Positions 28,434-38,853 are shown, counted from the first letter of the stretch. The stretch is DNA of 64,000 bases from Cupriavidus sp. BIS7 (GCF_000292345.1 NZ_ALOU01000037.1:47734-111733); one strand, 5' to 3'. The notes: generated from the letters alone by a model not told the origin. A program made the numbers and translations.

Positions 28434-31379
28434 ATGCAAACGGCCCAAAACGAACAACAAACCACCGGCGTGACTGGCGCAACTGGCGTTGTCGGCGCAG
28501 CAGCCGGTACGCAGCAGAATCCCGCCACTGCAGGCGTCAACTACCAGGACTACAAGTTGATCCGCCGCAACGGCGCCGTGGTGTCGTTCGAGCCGAACAA
28601 GATCACCGTGGCCATGACCAAGGCGTTCCTGGCCGTGAACGGTGGCCAGGGCGCGGCGTCCGCCCGCGTACGCGAGGTTGTCGATCAACTGACCCAGAAC
28701 GTGGTGCGCGCGCTGGTGCGCAGCCGTCCGAGTGGCGGCACGTTCCATATCGAGGACGTGCAGGATCACGTCGAACTCGCGCTGATGCGCTCGGGCGAAC
28801 ATGAGGTAGCCCGCGCCTACGTGCTGTACCGCGAGAAGCGCACGCAGGAGCGTGCCCAGGCCAACGCACAGGCCGTGGCCCGCGTGCAGGAAGCCGGCGT
28901 GTCGGTCAACGTGACCGATGGCGGCACAACCCACCCGCTGGACCTGGTGGCGCTGCACTCGCTGATCGACAACGCCTGCGGTGGCCTTGGCAATGCCGTG
29001 AGCGCTGAGCCGATCCTGAAGGAAACGCTCAAGAACCTGTACGACGGCGTGCCGATGACGCAGGTCTACGACTCGGCCATCCTGGCCGCGCGTACGCTGA
29101 TCGAGAAGGACCCGGCCTACAGCCAGGTGACCGCCCGTATCCTGCTGCACACGATCCGCAAGGAAATCCTGGGCGCCGAAGTGACGCAGGCCGAGATGTC
29201 GACGAAGTACGCCGAGTACTTCCCGAAGTTCATTGCCCGCGGCATCGAGGCCGAACTGCTCGACGAAAAGCTGGCCACGTATGACCTGGCCCGCCTGGGC
29301 GCCGCACTGGACGCCTCGCGCGATTTCCAGTTCAACTACCTGGGCCTGCAGACGCTGTACGACCGCTACTTCCTGCACGTGGACGAAGTGCGCATCGAAA
29401 TGCCGCAGGCATTCTTCATGCGCGTTGCCATGGGCCTGGCGCTCGAAGAGAAGGACCGTGAAGCCCGCGCGATCGAGTTCTACCAGCTGCTGTCGTCGTT
29501 CGACTTCATGTCGTCCACGCCGACGCTGTTCAACTCGGGCACGCGCCGCTCGCAGCTGTCGTCGTGCTACCTGACCACGGTGTCGGACGACCTCGAAGGC
29601 ATCTACGAAGCGCTCAAGGAAAACGCGCTGCTGTCGAAGTTCGCCGGCGGCCTGGGCAACGACTGGACCAACGTGCGCGCGCTGGGCTCGCACATCAAGG
29701 GCACCAACGGCAAGAGCCAGGGCGTTGTGCCGTTCCTGAAGGTGGTCAACGACACCGCCGTGGCCGTGAACCAGGGCGGCAAGCGCAAGGGCGCGGTCTG
29801 CGCGTACCTGGAGACGTGGCACCTGGACATCGAGGAATTCCTCGAGCTGCGCAAGAACACCGGCGACGACCGCCGCCGCACGCACGACATGAACACGGCC
29901 AACTGGATTCCGGACCTGTTCATGAAGCGCGTGATGGAAAACGGCGAATGGACGCTGTTCTCGCCGGCTTCCTGCCCGGACCTGCACGACAAGGTCGGCA
30001 AGGCATTCGAGCAGGCCTACCTGGGCTACGAAGCCAAGGCCGCCAACGGCGAACTGAAGCTGTTCAAGAAGGTCCCGGCCATGCAGCTGTGGCGCAAGAT
30101 GCTGGGCATGCTGTTCGAAACCGGCCATCCGTGGATCACGTTCAAGGACCCGTGCAACATCCGCAGCCCGCAGCAGCACGTGGGCGTGGTGCACAGCTCG
30201 AACCTGTGCACGGAAATCACGCTGAACACGAACGAAAGCGAAATCGCCGTGTGCAACCTCGGTTCGGTGAACCTGGTGGCCCACCTGACGCAGCAGGCCG
30301 ACGGTACGTACGTGCTGGACCACGCCAAGCTGCAGAAGACGGTCCGCACCGCGATGCGCATGCTCGACAACGTGATCGACATCAACTACTACGCGGTGGA
30401 GAAGGCGCGCAACTCGAACCTGCGCCACCGTCCTGTGGGCATGGGCATCATGGGCTTCCAGGACTGCCTGCACGTGCTGCGCACGCCGTACGCCAGCGAC
30501 GCCGCGGTGACGTTTGCCGATACGTCGATGGAAGCGGTCTGCTACTACGCTTACCACGCTTCGACCGAACTGGCCGAAGAGCGCGGCCGCTACAGCACGT
30601 ATGAAGGTTCGCTGTGGGATCGCGGCATCCTGCCGCAAGACTCGCTGAAGCTGCTGGCCGACGAGCGCGGTGGCTACCTGGACGTGGACCTGTCGTCGAC
30701 GATGGACTGGGACAGCCTGCGCGCCCGCATCAAGCAGCACGGCATGCGCAACTCGAACTGCATCGCGATCGCCCCGACCGCGACCATTTCGAACATCATC
30801 GGCGTGTCCGCCTGCATCGAGCCGACGTTCCAGAACCTGTACGTGAAGTCGAACCTGTCGGGCGAATTCACGGTGGTGAACGACTACCTCGTGCGCGACC
30901 TGAAGGAACGCGGCCTGTGGGACGAAGTGATGGTTGCCGACCTGAAGTACTTCGACGGTTCGCTGGCCCGCATCGACCGCATCCCGCAAGACCTGCGCGA
31001 CATCTACGCCACCGCGTTCGAAGTGGAACCGACCTGGCTCGTGGAAGCCGCCAGCCGCCGCCAGAAGTGGATCGACCAGGCCCAGTCCCTGAACATCTAC
31101 ATGGCCGGTGCATCGGGCAAGAAGCTGGACGACACGTACAAGCTGGCCTGGCTGCGTGGCCTGAAGACCACGTACTACCTGCGCACGATTGCCGCCACGC
31201 ACGTGGAGAAGTCCACCGTGACGCGCGGTTCGCTGAACGCGGTGTCGTCGGGCGCTGACGGGCAGTCGGGCATCGACGCGGCAGCATCGGCAGCCCCGGC
31301 CATGCCGGAAGCCGAAGGCGCGGTCTGCACGATGCGTCCGGGCGACCCCGGCTTCGAAGAGTGCGAAGCCTGCCAGTAA
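28434..31379 (+). CDS. nrdA: Class Ia ribonucleotide reductase alpha subunit with tandem ATP cones
   Basis: A 981-residue catalytic subunit that reduces ribonucleoside diphosphates. The N-terminal ~250 residues hold an ATP cone (about 38-130, KLIRRNGAVVSFEPNKITVA) and a second cone-like region (about 155-245), as in the long Pseudomonas-type NrdA; E. coli NrdA (761 residues) has one. The catalytic core shows the NLCTEI loop, the redox cysteines (SSCYLTT, AVCNLGSVN) and the C-terminal CEAC pair that accepts electrons. Upstream NrdR-like sites imply repression by NrdR when dATP is plentiful. Confidence 0.95.
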   Translation: MQTAQNEQQTTGVTGATGVVGAAAGTQQNPATAGVNYQDYKLIRRNGAVVSFEPNKITVAMTKAFLAVNGGQGAASARVREVVDQLTQNVVRALVRSRPSGGTFHIEDVQDHVELALMRSGEHEVARAYVLYREKRTQERAQANAQAVARVQEAGVSVNVTDGGTTHPLDLVALHSLIDNACGGLGNAVSAEPILKETLKNLYDGVPMTQVYDSAILAARTLIEKDPAYSQVTARILLHTIRKEILGAEVTQAEMSTKYAEYFPKFIARGIEAELLDEKLATYDLARLGAALDASRDFQFNYLGLQTLYDRYFLHVDEVRIEMPQAFFMRVAMGLALEEKDREARAIEFYQLLSSFDFMSSTPTLFNSGTRRSQLSSCYLTTVSDDLEGIYEALKENALLSKFAGGLGNDWTNVRALGSHIKGTNGKSQGVVPFLKVVNDTAVAVNQGGKRKGAVCAYLETWHLDIEEFLELRKNTGDDRRRTHDMNTANWIPDLFMKRVMENGEWTLFSPASCPDLHDKVGKAFEQAYLGYEAKAANGELKLFKKVPAMQLWRKMLGMLFETGHPWITFKDPCNIRSPQQHVGVVHSSNLCTEITLNTNESEIAVCNLGSVNLVAHLTQQADGTYVLDHAKLQKTVRTAMRMLDNVIDINYYAVEKARNSNLRHRPVGMGIMGFQDCLHVLRTPYASDAAVTFADTSMEAVCYYAYHASTELAEERGRYSTYEGSLWDRGILPQDSLKLLADERGGYLDVDLSSTMDWDSLRARIKQHGMRNSNCIAIAPTATISNIIGVSACIEPTFQNLYVKSNLSGEFTVVNDYLVRDLKERGLWDEVMVADLKYFDGSLARIDRIPQDLRDIYATAFEVEPTWLVEAASRRQKWIDQAQSLNIYMAGASGKKLDDTYKLAWLRGLKTTYYLRTIAATHVEKSTVTRGSLNAVSSGADGQSGIDAAASAAPAMPEAEGAVCTMRPGDPGFEECEACQ

Positions 31380-31402
31380 TACATTGAGTCACCCTCGGTC
31401 TG

Positions 31403-31446
31403 CTCCCCTCTCCCGCTGTGCGGGAGAGGGGCCGGGGGAGAGGGCG
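31403..31446. repeat. Palindromic dispersed repeat between nrdA and nrdB
   Basis: Perfect 12-bp arms CCCCTCTCCCGC / GCGGGAGAGGGG with a 3-nt loop, followed by CCGGGGGAGAGGG. Nearly the same element occurs at 63911 and a decayed one at 3357. Here it lies inside an operon. Confidence 0.9.
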
Positions 31447-31508
31447 GCGCATCAACCGCTGACGCGCAGCGCCTGAGCCGCCCCTAATCGAATTTCGGAG
31501 AAAACAAC

Positions 31509-32696
31509 ATGCTGAGCTGGGACGACGACGTTCAAGCCACACCGCAGGCCGCACCGCAGCCTGCCCTGCAACCCGCCGCTGCCGCCGCCACTGCCGACGA
31601 GCAGGGTGTGCTGCCGCCGGCCGCCACCGCGCCGGGCATCCTTGGCAACAACCCGAACGCCGCCGCCGCGCAAAGCACGCGCCGCGTGAACGCCGCCGAC
31701 AAGCGCGTGATCAACGGCGCCACGGACGTGAACCAGCTCGTGCCGTTCAAGTACAAGTGGGCGTGGGAAAAGTACCTGGCCGGTTGCGCGAACCACTGGA
31801 TGCCGCAGGAAATCAACATGTCGCGCGACATCGCCCTGTGGAAGGACCCGAACGGCCTGACCGAGGACGAGCGCCGCATCATCAAGCGCAACCTGGGCTT
31901 CTTCGTGACGGCCGACTCGCTGGCCGCCAACAACATCGTGCTGGGCACCTACCGCCAGATCACGGCCCCGGAATGCCGCCAGTACCTGTTACGCCAGGCC
32001 TTCGAAGAGGCCATCCACACGCACGCGTACCAGTACATCGTGGAGTCGCTCGGTCTGAATGAAGCCGAGATCTTCAACGCGTACCATGAAGTGCAGTCGA
32101 TCCGCGACAAGGACGAGTTCCTGATCCCGTTCATCGACACGCTGACCGACCCGTCGTTCAAGACCGGCACGCCGGAGAACGACCAGAAGCTGCTGAAGTC
32201 GCTGATCGTGTTCGCCTGCATCATGGAAGGCCTGTTCTTCTACGTGGGCTTCACGCAGATCCTGGCGATGGGCCGCCAGAACAAGATGACTGGCGCCGCC
32301 GAGCAGTACCAGTACATCCTGCGCGACGAGTCGCTGCACTGCAATTTCGGTATCGACCTGATCAACCAGATCAAGCTCGAGAACCCGCACCTGTGGACGC
32401 CGGAGTTCAAGGCCGAGATCACCGAACTGTTCAAGAAGGCCGTGGACCTGGAATACCGCTACGCCGAGGACACCATGCCGCGCGGCGTGCTGGGCCTGAA
32501 CGCGCCGATGTTCAAGGGCTACCTGCGCTACATCTGCAACCGCCGCTGCCAGCAGATCGGGCTGGAGCAGCTGTTCCCGAACGAGGAAAACCCGTTCCCG
32601 TGGATGAGCGAGATGATCGACCTGAAGAAGGAACGCAACTTCTTCGAGACGCGCGTCATCGAGTATCAGACGGGCGGGGCGCTGTCCTGGGATTGA
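31509..32696 (+). CDS. nrdB: Class Ia ribonucleotide reductase beta subunit
   Basis: A 395-residue diiron/tyrosyl-radical subunit. Iron ligands are placed as in the family: [20 protein letters not shown], the [17 protein letters not shown] helix (with the likely radical Tyr) and the later EGLFFYVGF and [10 protein letters not shown] helices. The C-terminal tail that docks into NrdA ends GGALSWD. The first ~60 residues are Ala/Pro-rich and not conserved. It lies 129 bp after nrdA, with a palindromic repeat in the gap. Confidence 0.95.
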   Translation: MLSWDDDVQATPQAAPQPALQPAAAAATADEQGVLPPAATAPGILGNNPNAAAAQSTRRVNAADKRVINGATDVNQLVPFKYKWAWEKYLAGCANHWMPQEINMSRDIALWKDPNGLTEDERRIIKRNLGFFVTADSLAANNIVLGTYRQITAPECRQYLLRQAFEEAIHTHAYQYIVESLGLNEAEIFNAYHEVQSIRDKDEFLIPFIDTLTDPSFKTGTPENDQKLLKSLIVFACIMEGLFFYVGFTQILAMGRQNKMTGAAEQYQYILRDESLHCNFGIDLINQIKLENPHLWTPEFKAEITELFKKAVDLEYRYAEDTMPRGVLGLNAPMFKGYLRYICNRRCQQIGLEQLFPNEENPFPWMSEMIDLKKERNFFETRVIEYQTGGALSWD

Positions 32697-32743
32697 TGGG
32701 TCGGCTGCCGCACCAAGAAGACGGCAGCCAGGACGGGAAATGG

Positions 32744-32779
32744 GCGGACATCGGGCGAGAGCCTGATGTCCGTTTTTTC
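32744..32779 (+). terminator. Rho-independent terminator after nrdB
   Basis: Hairpin GCGGACATC / GATGTCCG with an inner GGC-GAGA-GCC loop, followed by six T residues, about 50 bp after the nrdB stop codon. Confidence 0.92.
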
Positions 32780-32924
32780 TTTTGGCGCTTGTCCACGATC
32801 CGCAATCCGCGCCGGCTTCTGATTCCGTGAGGCCACGCTGCCCTGTCTTTTCAGAATCGGCTCAAAGATTTCCGGGGCGTCTCTCCATACGATCGATGGC
32901 ACACACCACCAAGGAGAGTCATCG

Positions 32925-33887
32925 ATGCAAGCAGTAGTCCAACACCACTTCGGCGAGACACCTCGCTTCACCAGCTTCAAAGACCCGTGTCCGTCCGACG
33001 GAGAGGTCATCGTTCGCGTCCAGGCCGCCGTGATTCGCCCGGCGGACATCGCCATTGCAAAGGGACTTCATTCCTGCACGCCGTCGCAGTTGCCGTTCAT
33101 ATGCGGCCGCGATGGCGTCGGGCGGCTGGAGGACGGACGGCGCGTCTACTTCCGCACCGGCCGCTGCCCGTTCGGGGCGATGGCCGAGTATGCGCCCGCA
33201 GAATGGGTGGCACCGCTGCCGGATGACGTTGGTTCGGCGGTGGCCGCCGCGCTGGTCGGGCCGGCCTTGACCGCATGGCTGCCGCTGGCAATGCGCGCGG
33301 ACATCGAACCCGGAGAGACCGTACTGGTGCTCGGTGCGTCGGGCCTGGTGGGCCGCCTTGCCGTGCAGGCCGCGCGGCTGCAGGGGGCGGCGCGTGTCAT
33401 TGCCGCCAGCCGACGGCCCGAGTCATTGTCCGCACTCGGCGCCGATGCACTGATCGATCTTGGGCAACCTCCAAGTGTCCTCCAGCACACCTTCGCCACT
33501 TTTGCGGAAAGCGGTATCGACGTGGTGATCGACTTCGTCTGGGGGGAAACGCTGGAATTGCTGCTGGCGGCGCTGGTGCAGGGCGACGGCATGCCGGCGT
33601 CAGTGTTTGACCGAGGCATACGCATCGTGACCGCGGTGGATCGCGGCGCCGGGTGCCTGATGCTCGCACCCGGCGTGCTGCGCGATTCGCGCGTTCAGCT
33701 CATGGGCTGTGGCCCGGCGAACCATCCGCCGGGCGGTTACCTGAAGACACTGGCCGACGATATCCTGGCCTGTGCGAGCGACGGTGACCTCACCATGGAT
33801 TTCGAACTGGAATCCATGGCCAACGTGGCCGATGTCTGGTCGCGTGCCGGCAGGCAGGGCACCCGTATCGTGCTGACGGTCGATTGA
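32925..33887 (+). CDS. Zinc-type or quinone oxidoreductase of the MDR superfamily
   Basis: A 320-residue medium-chain dehydrogenase/reductase. The N-terminal GroES-like domain contains VRVQAAVIRPADIAIAKG; the NAD(P)-binding domain begins LVLGASGLVGRLAVQAARLQ. I see no structural-zinc cysteine lobe, which favours the quinone oxidoreductase branch. It has an AAGGAGAG Shine-Dalgarno just upstream and stands alone after the nrdB terminator. Substrate unknown. Confidence 0.85.
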   Translation: MQAVVQHHFGETPRFTSFKDPCPSDGEVIVRVQAAVIRPADIAIAKGLHSCTPSQLPFICGRDGVGRLEDGRRVYFRTGRCPFGAMAEYAPAEWVAPLPDDVGSAVAAALVGPALTAWLPLAMRADIEPGETVLVLGASGLVGRLAVQAARLQGAARVIAASRRPESLSALGADALIDLGQPPSVLQHTFATFAESGIDVVIDFVWGETLELLLAALVQGDGMPASVFDRGIRIVTAVDRGAGCLMLAPGVLRDSRVQLMGCGPANHPPGGYLKTLADDILACASDGDLTMDFELESMANVADVWSRAGRQGTRIVLTVD

Positions 33888-33920
33888 GCTTGCCGCCAGG
33901 TTGGCGGACGGATCGGGCGA

Positions 33921-34859
33921 TCAGGCCGCTTTGCGGATCTCTGCCTGAGCTTCTGCGCCTTCCGGCTTACGCTCGCCGCCGAGCGCTTCGGTCAGGTCGG
34001 CCAGCAGGCCCGCCAGTTCGCCCGCCATCAACGCAAAGTCCGCGTCGAAGCGTTCGTTTTCATCGTGCAGCGTGGCGTCGGCCTGCTCCTTGATGACGTC
34101 GAGAGGGTTCACGCGCTTGATCGCCAGGGCATCGGTCAGCACGAACGAAACTCGGTCATTCCACGTCATGGCCAGGCGCGTGCAGCGCTTGCCCGCGGCG
34201 ATATGGCGGCGCAGGTCTTCGGGGTCGAGCGGGTGGCGGACGTAACGGACCGTGGCCTTGCTTTCGCTGCTCGACTGGAGCTCGATTTCCTGGTCGACCG
34301 TGAAGCCGGCCGGCGCGGTGTCCGTGGCAAGCCATTCGGTCATGGCGGCCACCGGCGACTGGTTCACGTGCAGGTTGGCCACGGGCAGCGGATCGATGGC
34401 CTTGAACAGCATGCCGCGCACTTCATCGGCCTTGGCCGTACCAGCCGCATCGATGGCCAGCCAGCCATTGACCGGGTCGATCCAGACGCGCGTGTCGCGG
34501 CGGATGCTGAAGGCGCGCGGCAGCAGTTCTTCCGTGACCTGTTCCTTCAGTTCCTTGAGCTGCTTGCGGCCGGGCTTGAAGCCTTGCTGCTCTTCGAGCT
34601 CGGCGGCACGGGCCTTGGTGACCTGGTTGACCACGGTGGCAGGCAGCAGCTTCTTTTCGGTGCGCAGTACCAGCAGCATCTGGCGATTCACGCAGTGCAC
34701 GAGCTGGTCGTTGTCGCGCGGCGATGCCCAGCCCTGCGTCTGCATCTCGAGGCTGGTGCCGGGGTAGAACGCATGCTTGGCCAGGCAGGCCTCGACGTCT
34801 TCAGCGGAAAGCGTCCACGGTGCGGAAAAACGATGAACCTGGAGATTCTTGAACCACAT
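33921..34859 (-). CDS. rdgC: Recombination-associated protein RdgC
   Basis: A 312-residue protein starting [15 protein letters not shown], the conserved RdgC N-terminus, with the usual acidic/charged mid-region. RdgC forms a ring on DNA and limits RecA action. Common as a single gene in betaproteobacteria. The preceding MDR gene converges on it with a 33-bp gap. Confidence 0.94.
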   Translation of the reverse strand: MWFKNLQVHRFSAPWTLSAEDVEACLAKHAFYPGTSLEMQTQGWASPRDNDQLVHCVNRQMLLVLRTEKKLLPATVVNQVTKARAAELEEQQGFKPGRKQLKELKEQVTEELLPRAFSIRRDTRVWIDPVNGWLAIDAAGTAKADEVRGMLFKAIDPLPVANLHVNQSPVAAMTEWLATDTAPAGFTVDQEIELQSSSESKATVRYVRHPLDPEDLRRHIAAGKRCTRLAMTWNDRVSFVLTDALAIKRVNPLDVIKEQADATLHDENERFDADFALMAGELAGLLADLTEALGGERKPEGAEAQAEIRKAA

Positions 34860-34926
34860 GTGAATTCGGCCTCGCGTACGAAAAAAAGGGAAGGGACGAA
34901 TTCTAACGGGTCAGTGCGGAGCCGAT

Positions 34927-34983
34927 GCGCAAAAGAGAAGGCGTCCACAGTGCCGAACCGCGTGGTTCGCGCCATGGACGCCT
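34927..34983 (-). terminator. Terminator hairpin downstream of the SYLF lipoprotein gene
   Basis: A two-tier hairpin with outer arms AGGCGTCCA / TGGACGCCT and inner stem CGAACC-GCGT-GGTTCG, followed on the minus strand by TTCTCTTTT. It lies about 90 bp beyond the stop codon at 35071. Confidence 0.75.
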
Positions 34984-35070
34984 GCTGGATCACAGTGCCT
35001 CGTGTGGCTGGCGGCTATTCGGGCCGCTCAGGGATACCTCGGGCGCTCACGCAAGGTCTTGCGTGGTGTC

Positions 35071-35658
35071 TCAAATCGTGAGCTTGGAAATTTTTGTGCC
35101 CTCCAGGCTCAGGCCTGCCATCAGGCCGGCGTTGGTCATCGCGAAACCGATGATCGGCTGCTGCGCCGTGTTGGTGTCGATCTGGCCGTTGGCGCCGATC
35201 GTGGCCAGCGCCACCGTGGCATCCACGCCCACTTGCCAGCCGCTGCTGTGCACAAATTTCTCGTAGGCGTCCTGGGTCATGAACATCAGGATGAATGCCT
35301 TCGACTGTGCGCCGACCTGCCAGCCGAATGAGCCGGAGATCGCGCGGTAGTAGCCCCTGTCGGCCCCGCCGGAGCGCAGGACGCCGTCGCCATACTCCCC
35401 GCCAACAACAAAGCCGGCCGAAAGCAGTTTGGGGAAGATCAGAATGCCCTTGGCCTTGGCGCCCAGGTCCTGAGCCGATTTGGTGGTGGTGTAGAGGCGA
35501 TTCAACGTATCGGTGGCGCCGATATCGATCTCGCGACGCTTGGACGCGCTATCGCCACTATCCTTGGGTCCGGTCACGCTGCAGCCTGCCAGCACGCCCA
35601 GGCCCGACAGGCCCACCAGTCCAGCGCTGCCGGCTGACAGGAAGGTTCGACGTTTCAT
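35071..35658 (-). CDS. SYLF/YSC84-domain lipoprotein
   Basis: A 195-residue protein with a twin-arginine-like start (MKRRTFLSAGSAGLVGLSG) and a lipobox LAGC near residue 26, so it is probably a periplasm-facing lipoprotein. The remainder is a YSC84/SYLF domain (about residues 55-195) with FPKLLSAGFVVGGEYGDG and GQIDTNT, a lipid-binding fold. I chose the ATG at 35658 because it gives the signal and has a GGAGG upstream. Function in bacteria is unknown. Confidence 0.85.
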   Translation of the reverse strand: MKRRTFLSAGSAGLVGLSGLGVLAGCSVTGPKDSGDSASKRREIDIGATDTLNRLYTTTKSAQDLGAKAKGILIFPKLLSAGFVVGGEYGDGVLRSGGADRGYYRAISGSFGWQVGAQSKAFILMFMTQDAYEKFVHSSGWQVGVDATVALATIGANGQIDTNTAQQPIIGFAMTNAGLMAGLSLEGTKISKLTI

Positions 35659-35851
35659 GATTTCCTCCAATGAGTCATGTGTTGTAACCGCCTCTAAAGC
35701 ATAGGTCTGCCATGCACATACGGAAATGCGATTTTGTCTGACACGGGATGGGCCTGCCTCTGACATACATCAGACAGGACTCGGTCATACTTTCTTGCAA
35801 ATAAGCGCAAGCACTTCTGGAACCCGTATCAAACGACTGTGTCTTTGGAGC

Positions 35852-36361
35852 ATGCAACAGAAAACCGCCCCTAATCCAGCACAAGCCGGCACCGCCGCCC
35901 TCCAAACCTCCCGACGCACGGCAAAGCCGTCCCGACGCCTGATCGGGCTCGTCGGCGCATCGCTCCCATTGGCCGTGCTCCTGGCGGCATGCAGTTCGTC
36001 GCAGCCGCCGGTCGAGACACCATCAGCTGCGGCCACCCAGGAAGCAGCCCAGCCCGCTCCCGCCTGGCAGGCCGAACGGGCGAAGTACATGGACTGCGTG
36101 CAGGGCAATGTCGGCAACGGCATCGCAGGCAAAGGCACGCCCAAGGACGTGGCCGCGGATGCGCTCAATGCCTGCCAGGGACAGCTGAAGGTCATGCACG
36201 ATGCCTTCCAGTCGTACCTGATGGCCGAGATGAGCTCGTCCCACGGCAAAAGCAGTGCGCGGCAGGCTGCCGATCGGGTCACCACCGATACGCGGGAAAA
36301 GGCACGTGTCTATCTCACGCGCTACGTCGAGGTGGAACGCTACAAGGCCGCGCAGCACTGA
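35852..36361 (+). CDS. Hypothetical lipoprotein
   Basis: A 169-residue predicted lipoprotein: a basic N-terminal region (SRRTAKPSRRLIG), hydrophobic core and lipobox LLAAC about 50 residues in, then an Ala/Pro-rich stretch and a helical, charged C-terminal domain with two cysteines (DCVQG and NACQG). The start is uncertain: the ATG at 35852 has a GGAG only one base away, and the signal would then be unusually long. No family recognised. Confidence 0.7.
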   Translation: MQQKTAPNPAQAGTAALQTSRRTAKPSRRLIGLVGASLPLAVLLAACSSSQPPVETPSAAATQEAAQPAPAWQAERAKYMDCVQGNVGNGIAGKGTPKDVAADALNACQGQLKVMHDAFQSYLMAEMSSSHGKSSARQAADRVTTDTREKARVYLTRYVEVERYKAAQH

Positions 36362-36433
36362 GACGCGCGGGCACACAGCCGAAGTTGAGGCACCGCGCGA
36401 TGCGGTGCCGGTCGTCAGGCCCGGATGCGACGC

Positions 36434-37267
36434 TCAGAGCATCGACAATGGCTGGGCGTGGCGCGGTGGCGGAAACAGCTTGTCCAATGCGGCAAGCTGT
36501 TCTGCCGTCAGCACCAGATCGAGCGCGGCGAAATTCTCGCGCAGACGCTCGCGGTTTCCTGTCTTGGGGATCGCGATGACGTCGTCCCGGCTCAGCAGCC
36601 ATGCCAATGCTACCTGTGCCGGTGAACTCCCGATGGACTGTGCAAGGTGCTGCAGCCCCGGGTTGCGCAGCAATCGGCCCTGTTCGATTGGCGAATAGGC
36701 CATGACGGGAACATCGCGTTCACGCAGCCACGGCAGCAGGTCGAACTCGATGCCGCGGCGGCTCAGGTTGTAGAGCAACTGGTTTGCCGCCACCTCATCG
36801 CCACCGGGCACTTCCCACAACTCGTCCATATCGGCCAGGCCGAGGTTGCTCACGCCGAAATGCCGGATCTTTCCGGCCTGCCGCAGGGCCATGAAGGCTT
36901 CCATGGTTTCCTCGAATGGCACGTCGCCGCGCCAGTGCAGCAGATAGAGGTCGATGCGGTCCGTTCCCAGGCGCCGCAGGCTGCGCTCACAGGCGGCCAC
37001 GGCCCCTTTGCGGCTCGCATTGTGCGGGTACACCTTGCTGACCAGGAATGCCTCGTCGCGACGCCCCTTGATCGCCTCTCCAATCAGCGACTCGGACAGG
37101 CCCTCGCCGTACATCTCGGCCGTATCGATCAGCCGCAATCCCAGGTCCAGACCCAGTTGCAGCGTAGCGATCTCCTCGGCACGCGTATGGCGGTGATCGC
37201 CGATGTTCCAGGTACCCATGCCTAGCGCGGGGACGCGCTCGCCGCCGGGCAGTGTGACTTGCTTCAT
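36434..37267 (-). CDS. Aldo/keto reductase
   Basis: A 277-residue NADPH-dependent reductase of the AKR superfamily with the catalytic tetrad in place: Asp and Tyr in [12 protein letters not shown], Lys in [10 protein letters not shown] and His in [13 protein letters not shown]. The C-terminal part has the cofactor-binding [14 protein letters not shown] chose the ATG at 37267 for its GGAG at eight bases; the frame could start three codons... nine residues earlier. Substrate unknown. Confidence 0.9.
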   Translation of the reverse strand: MKQVTLPGGERVPALGMGTWNIGDHRHTRAEEIATLQLGLDLGLRLIDTAEMYGEGLSESLIGEAIKGRRDEAFLVSKVYPHNASRKGAVAACERSLRRLGTDRIDLYLLHWRGDVPFEETMEAFMALRQAGKIRHFGVSNLGLADMDELWEVPGGDEVAANQLLYNLSRRGIEFDLLPWLRERDVPVMAYSPIEQGRLLRNPGLQHLAQSIGSSPAQVALAWLLSRDDVIAIPKTGNRERLRENFAALDLVLTAEQLAALDKLFPPPRHAQPLSML

Positions 37268-37381
37268 GCGATGACTCCGGTGTGAAGGGCTCAAGACGGA
37301 TGGCAGCCCTTCACACTAGTGAACATCGGTGCCGAGTACAAGCAAGCCGCCCGCACGACACCTGTGACAGAAATGTGCGCG

Positions 37382-37780
37382 CTAGCCATGCTGGTGGCGG
37401 AATTCCTGCGTCTTGCCGCCGTATCCGTAGGCAGTGGCTCGCACATCGATCACGTGGATATACGACACGGCGTTGACATCGCCGATCACCTCGGACAAGG
37501 CCGCGAAGGCCTCCGCCAGAAAGCGTGCCTTCTCGGCCTTGGTATTGGTCTCGTCGCTGATGCTGATGTCGAACTGGAACGCATTGCGCCCTTCGGCGTA
37601 ATCGGCCAATGACTTCCCGCCGATAAACCACTGCTCGCGCGGAATGTACGAGACCGTGGTGGCGATCACGCCGGCTTCCTTGCCCAGCACGCGCTGGGTC
37701 AGTTCGCCAACCGTGGCAACCGCGCGGCGGGTCAGTTCCGCGTCGGGGTGGCCGGAAATCTGCAGGGACAGGTGGGGCAT
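37382..37780 (-). CDS. Tautomerase-family protein
   Basis: A 132-residue protein beginning MPHLSLQISGHPD; the proline after the initiator Met is the catalytic base of the 4-oxalocrotonate tautomerase superfamily. The body (GKSLADYAEGRNAFQFDISI) and length match the larger single-chain tautomerases. I place the start at 37780 for that proline; an upstream ATG at 37927 overlaps the divergent LysR gene. Likely controlled by that regulator. Confidence 0.85.
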   Translation of the reverse strand: MPHLSLQISGHPDAELTRRAVATVGELTQRVLGKEAGVIATTVSYIPREQWFIGGKSLADYAEGRNAFQFDISISDETNTKAEKARFLAEAFAALSEVIGDVNAVSYIHVIDVRATAYGYGGKTQEFRHQHG

Positions 37781-37857
37781 GACAGGCTCCTTGAGCAGGT
37801 TGTTTTCGGGTTGCAGCGGATGGATTTCCGGCTGCGGTGATGTCATCGTAGGCGCTG

Positions 37858-37908
37858 CGGTAATATCGGAAAAGCGGGAATATGCGATAACATCCATCGG
37901 ATATACCG
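37858..37908. promoter_or_regulatory. Candidate LysR-type operator between tautomerase and lysR genes
   Basis: CGGTAATATC at 37858-37867 and GATATACCG at 37900-37908 form an imperfect inverted repeat in the divergent spacer, close to the start of the LysR gene. This position is usual for LysR autoregulation and control of the neighbour. Confidence 0.5.
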
Positions 37909-37925
37909 AATCATTGGGGCCTGCC

Positions 37926-38816
37926 ATGCGTGGATTCGAAACCGATCAGCTCAGAACTTTTGTAGTGGTTGCGGACAGCGGCAGCCTGTCGGCCGCGGCA
38001 CCGCGGCTGTTCCTGTCGCAGTCGTCGGTCAGCGAGCAGCTGCGCAAGCTGGAGGAACGTGCCGGCGTGCCGCTGCTGACGCGTGGAAAGAAGGGCGCGG
38101 CCGTCACGCCGGCCGGGGCGCGGCTGCTTGAGTATGCGCGGCGAATTCTGTCGCTGAACGAACTGGCAATGCAGGAGCTGCGCGGGCAGTCGCTCGACGG
38201 CGAGTTGCGGCTGGCCGTGACGGACTACTTCCGCCCCGGCGAGATCGCCGGCATGCTGCGCCGCCTGCGGGACCGCTATCCGTATCTGAAGCTGCACGTG
38301 ACGGTGATGAAAAGCGCGGCCATCGAAGCCGCCGCGGACATGGATGCATTCGATATCGGCCTGAGCATGCGGCTGATTGGCGCGCGCAGGGAAGGGGCGG
38401 CGAACGAAGGTCGGAGGGGCGGAACCGTTCTGCGCCGGGAGGCGCTGGCCTGGGTGGCCGCACCGGAAATTGCCGAGGCCCCGCAGGCCACGCTGCCGCT
38501 CGTGCTATTGCCGGATACCTGCTCGATGCATCAGTTCGTCGTGCAGATGCTCAAGCGCAAGAAGCGCGATTTCGAGATCGCCCATTCGGCTTCGGGGGTT
38601 GCGGGCCTGCATCTGGCGCTGGCGGCCGGGCTGGGCGTGTCGTGTCTGAATACTTCGGCGATCGGGCCGGGGGTGGCGCCGTTCGATGCGTCGAGCGTGG
38701 CGGGGTGGAAGCTGCCGCCGCTGCCGTCGGCGGAGTTCTACCTGCTTGCAGCCCGGCGCGGGGAGGGCGAATTCATCGGCCAGGCGCGGCAGGCGCTGGC
38801 CGAGCAGTTCGGCTAG
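37926..38816 (+). CDS. LysR-family transcriptional regulator
   Basis: A 296-residue regulator. The N-terminal winged helix-turn-helix is evident in LRTFVVVADSGSLSAAAPRLFLSQSSVSEQLRKLEERAG; the C-terminal effector domain (about residues 90-290) follows. It is divergent from the tautomerase gene with a short spacer, the standard layout for a LysR protein and its target. I chose the ATG at 37926; the frame is open well upstream but only antisense to the tautomerase gene. Confidence 0.92.
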   Translation: MRGFETDQLRTFVVVADSGSLSAAAPRLFLSQSSVSEQLRKLEERAGVPLLTRGKKGAAVTPAGARLLEYARRILSLNELAMQELRGQSLDGELRLAVTDYFRPGEIAGMLRRLRDRYPYLKLHVTVMKSAAIEAAADMDAFDIGLSMRLIGARREGAANEGRRGGTVLRREALAWVAAPEIAEAPQATLPLVLLPDTCSMHQFVVQMLKRKKRDFEIAHSASGVAGLHLALAAGLGVSCLNTSAIGPGVAPFDASSVAGWKLPPLPSAEFYLLAARRGEGEFIGQARQALAEQFG

Positions 38817-38853
38817 GTTCCTGCCCGAAATTGCCGAGGCCTGGAGCGGAGGC

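Noticed and set aside
28383..31202. 939-codon open frame antisense to nrdA
   Set aside because: It lies wholly opposite nrdA, a protein with clear family motifs; long antisense frames are expected in GC-rich coding DNA. Its translation is rich in His, Val, Arg and Gln and looks like no family.
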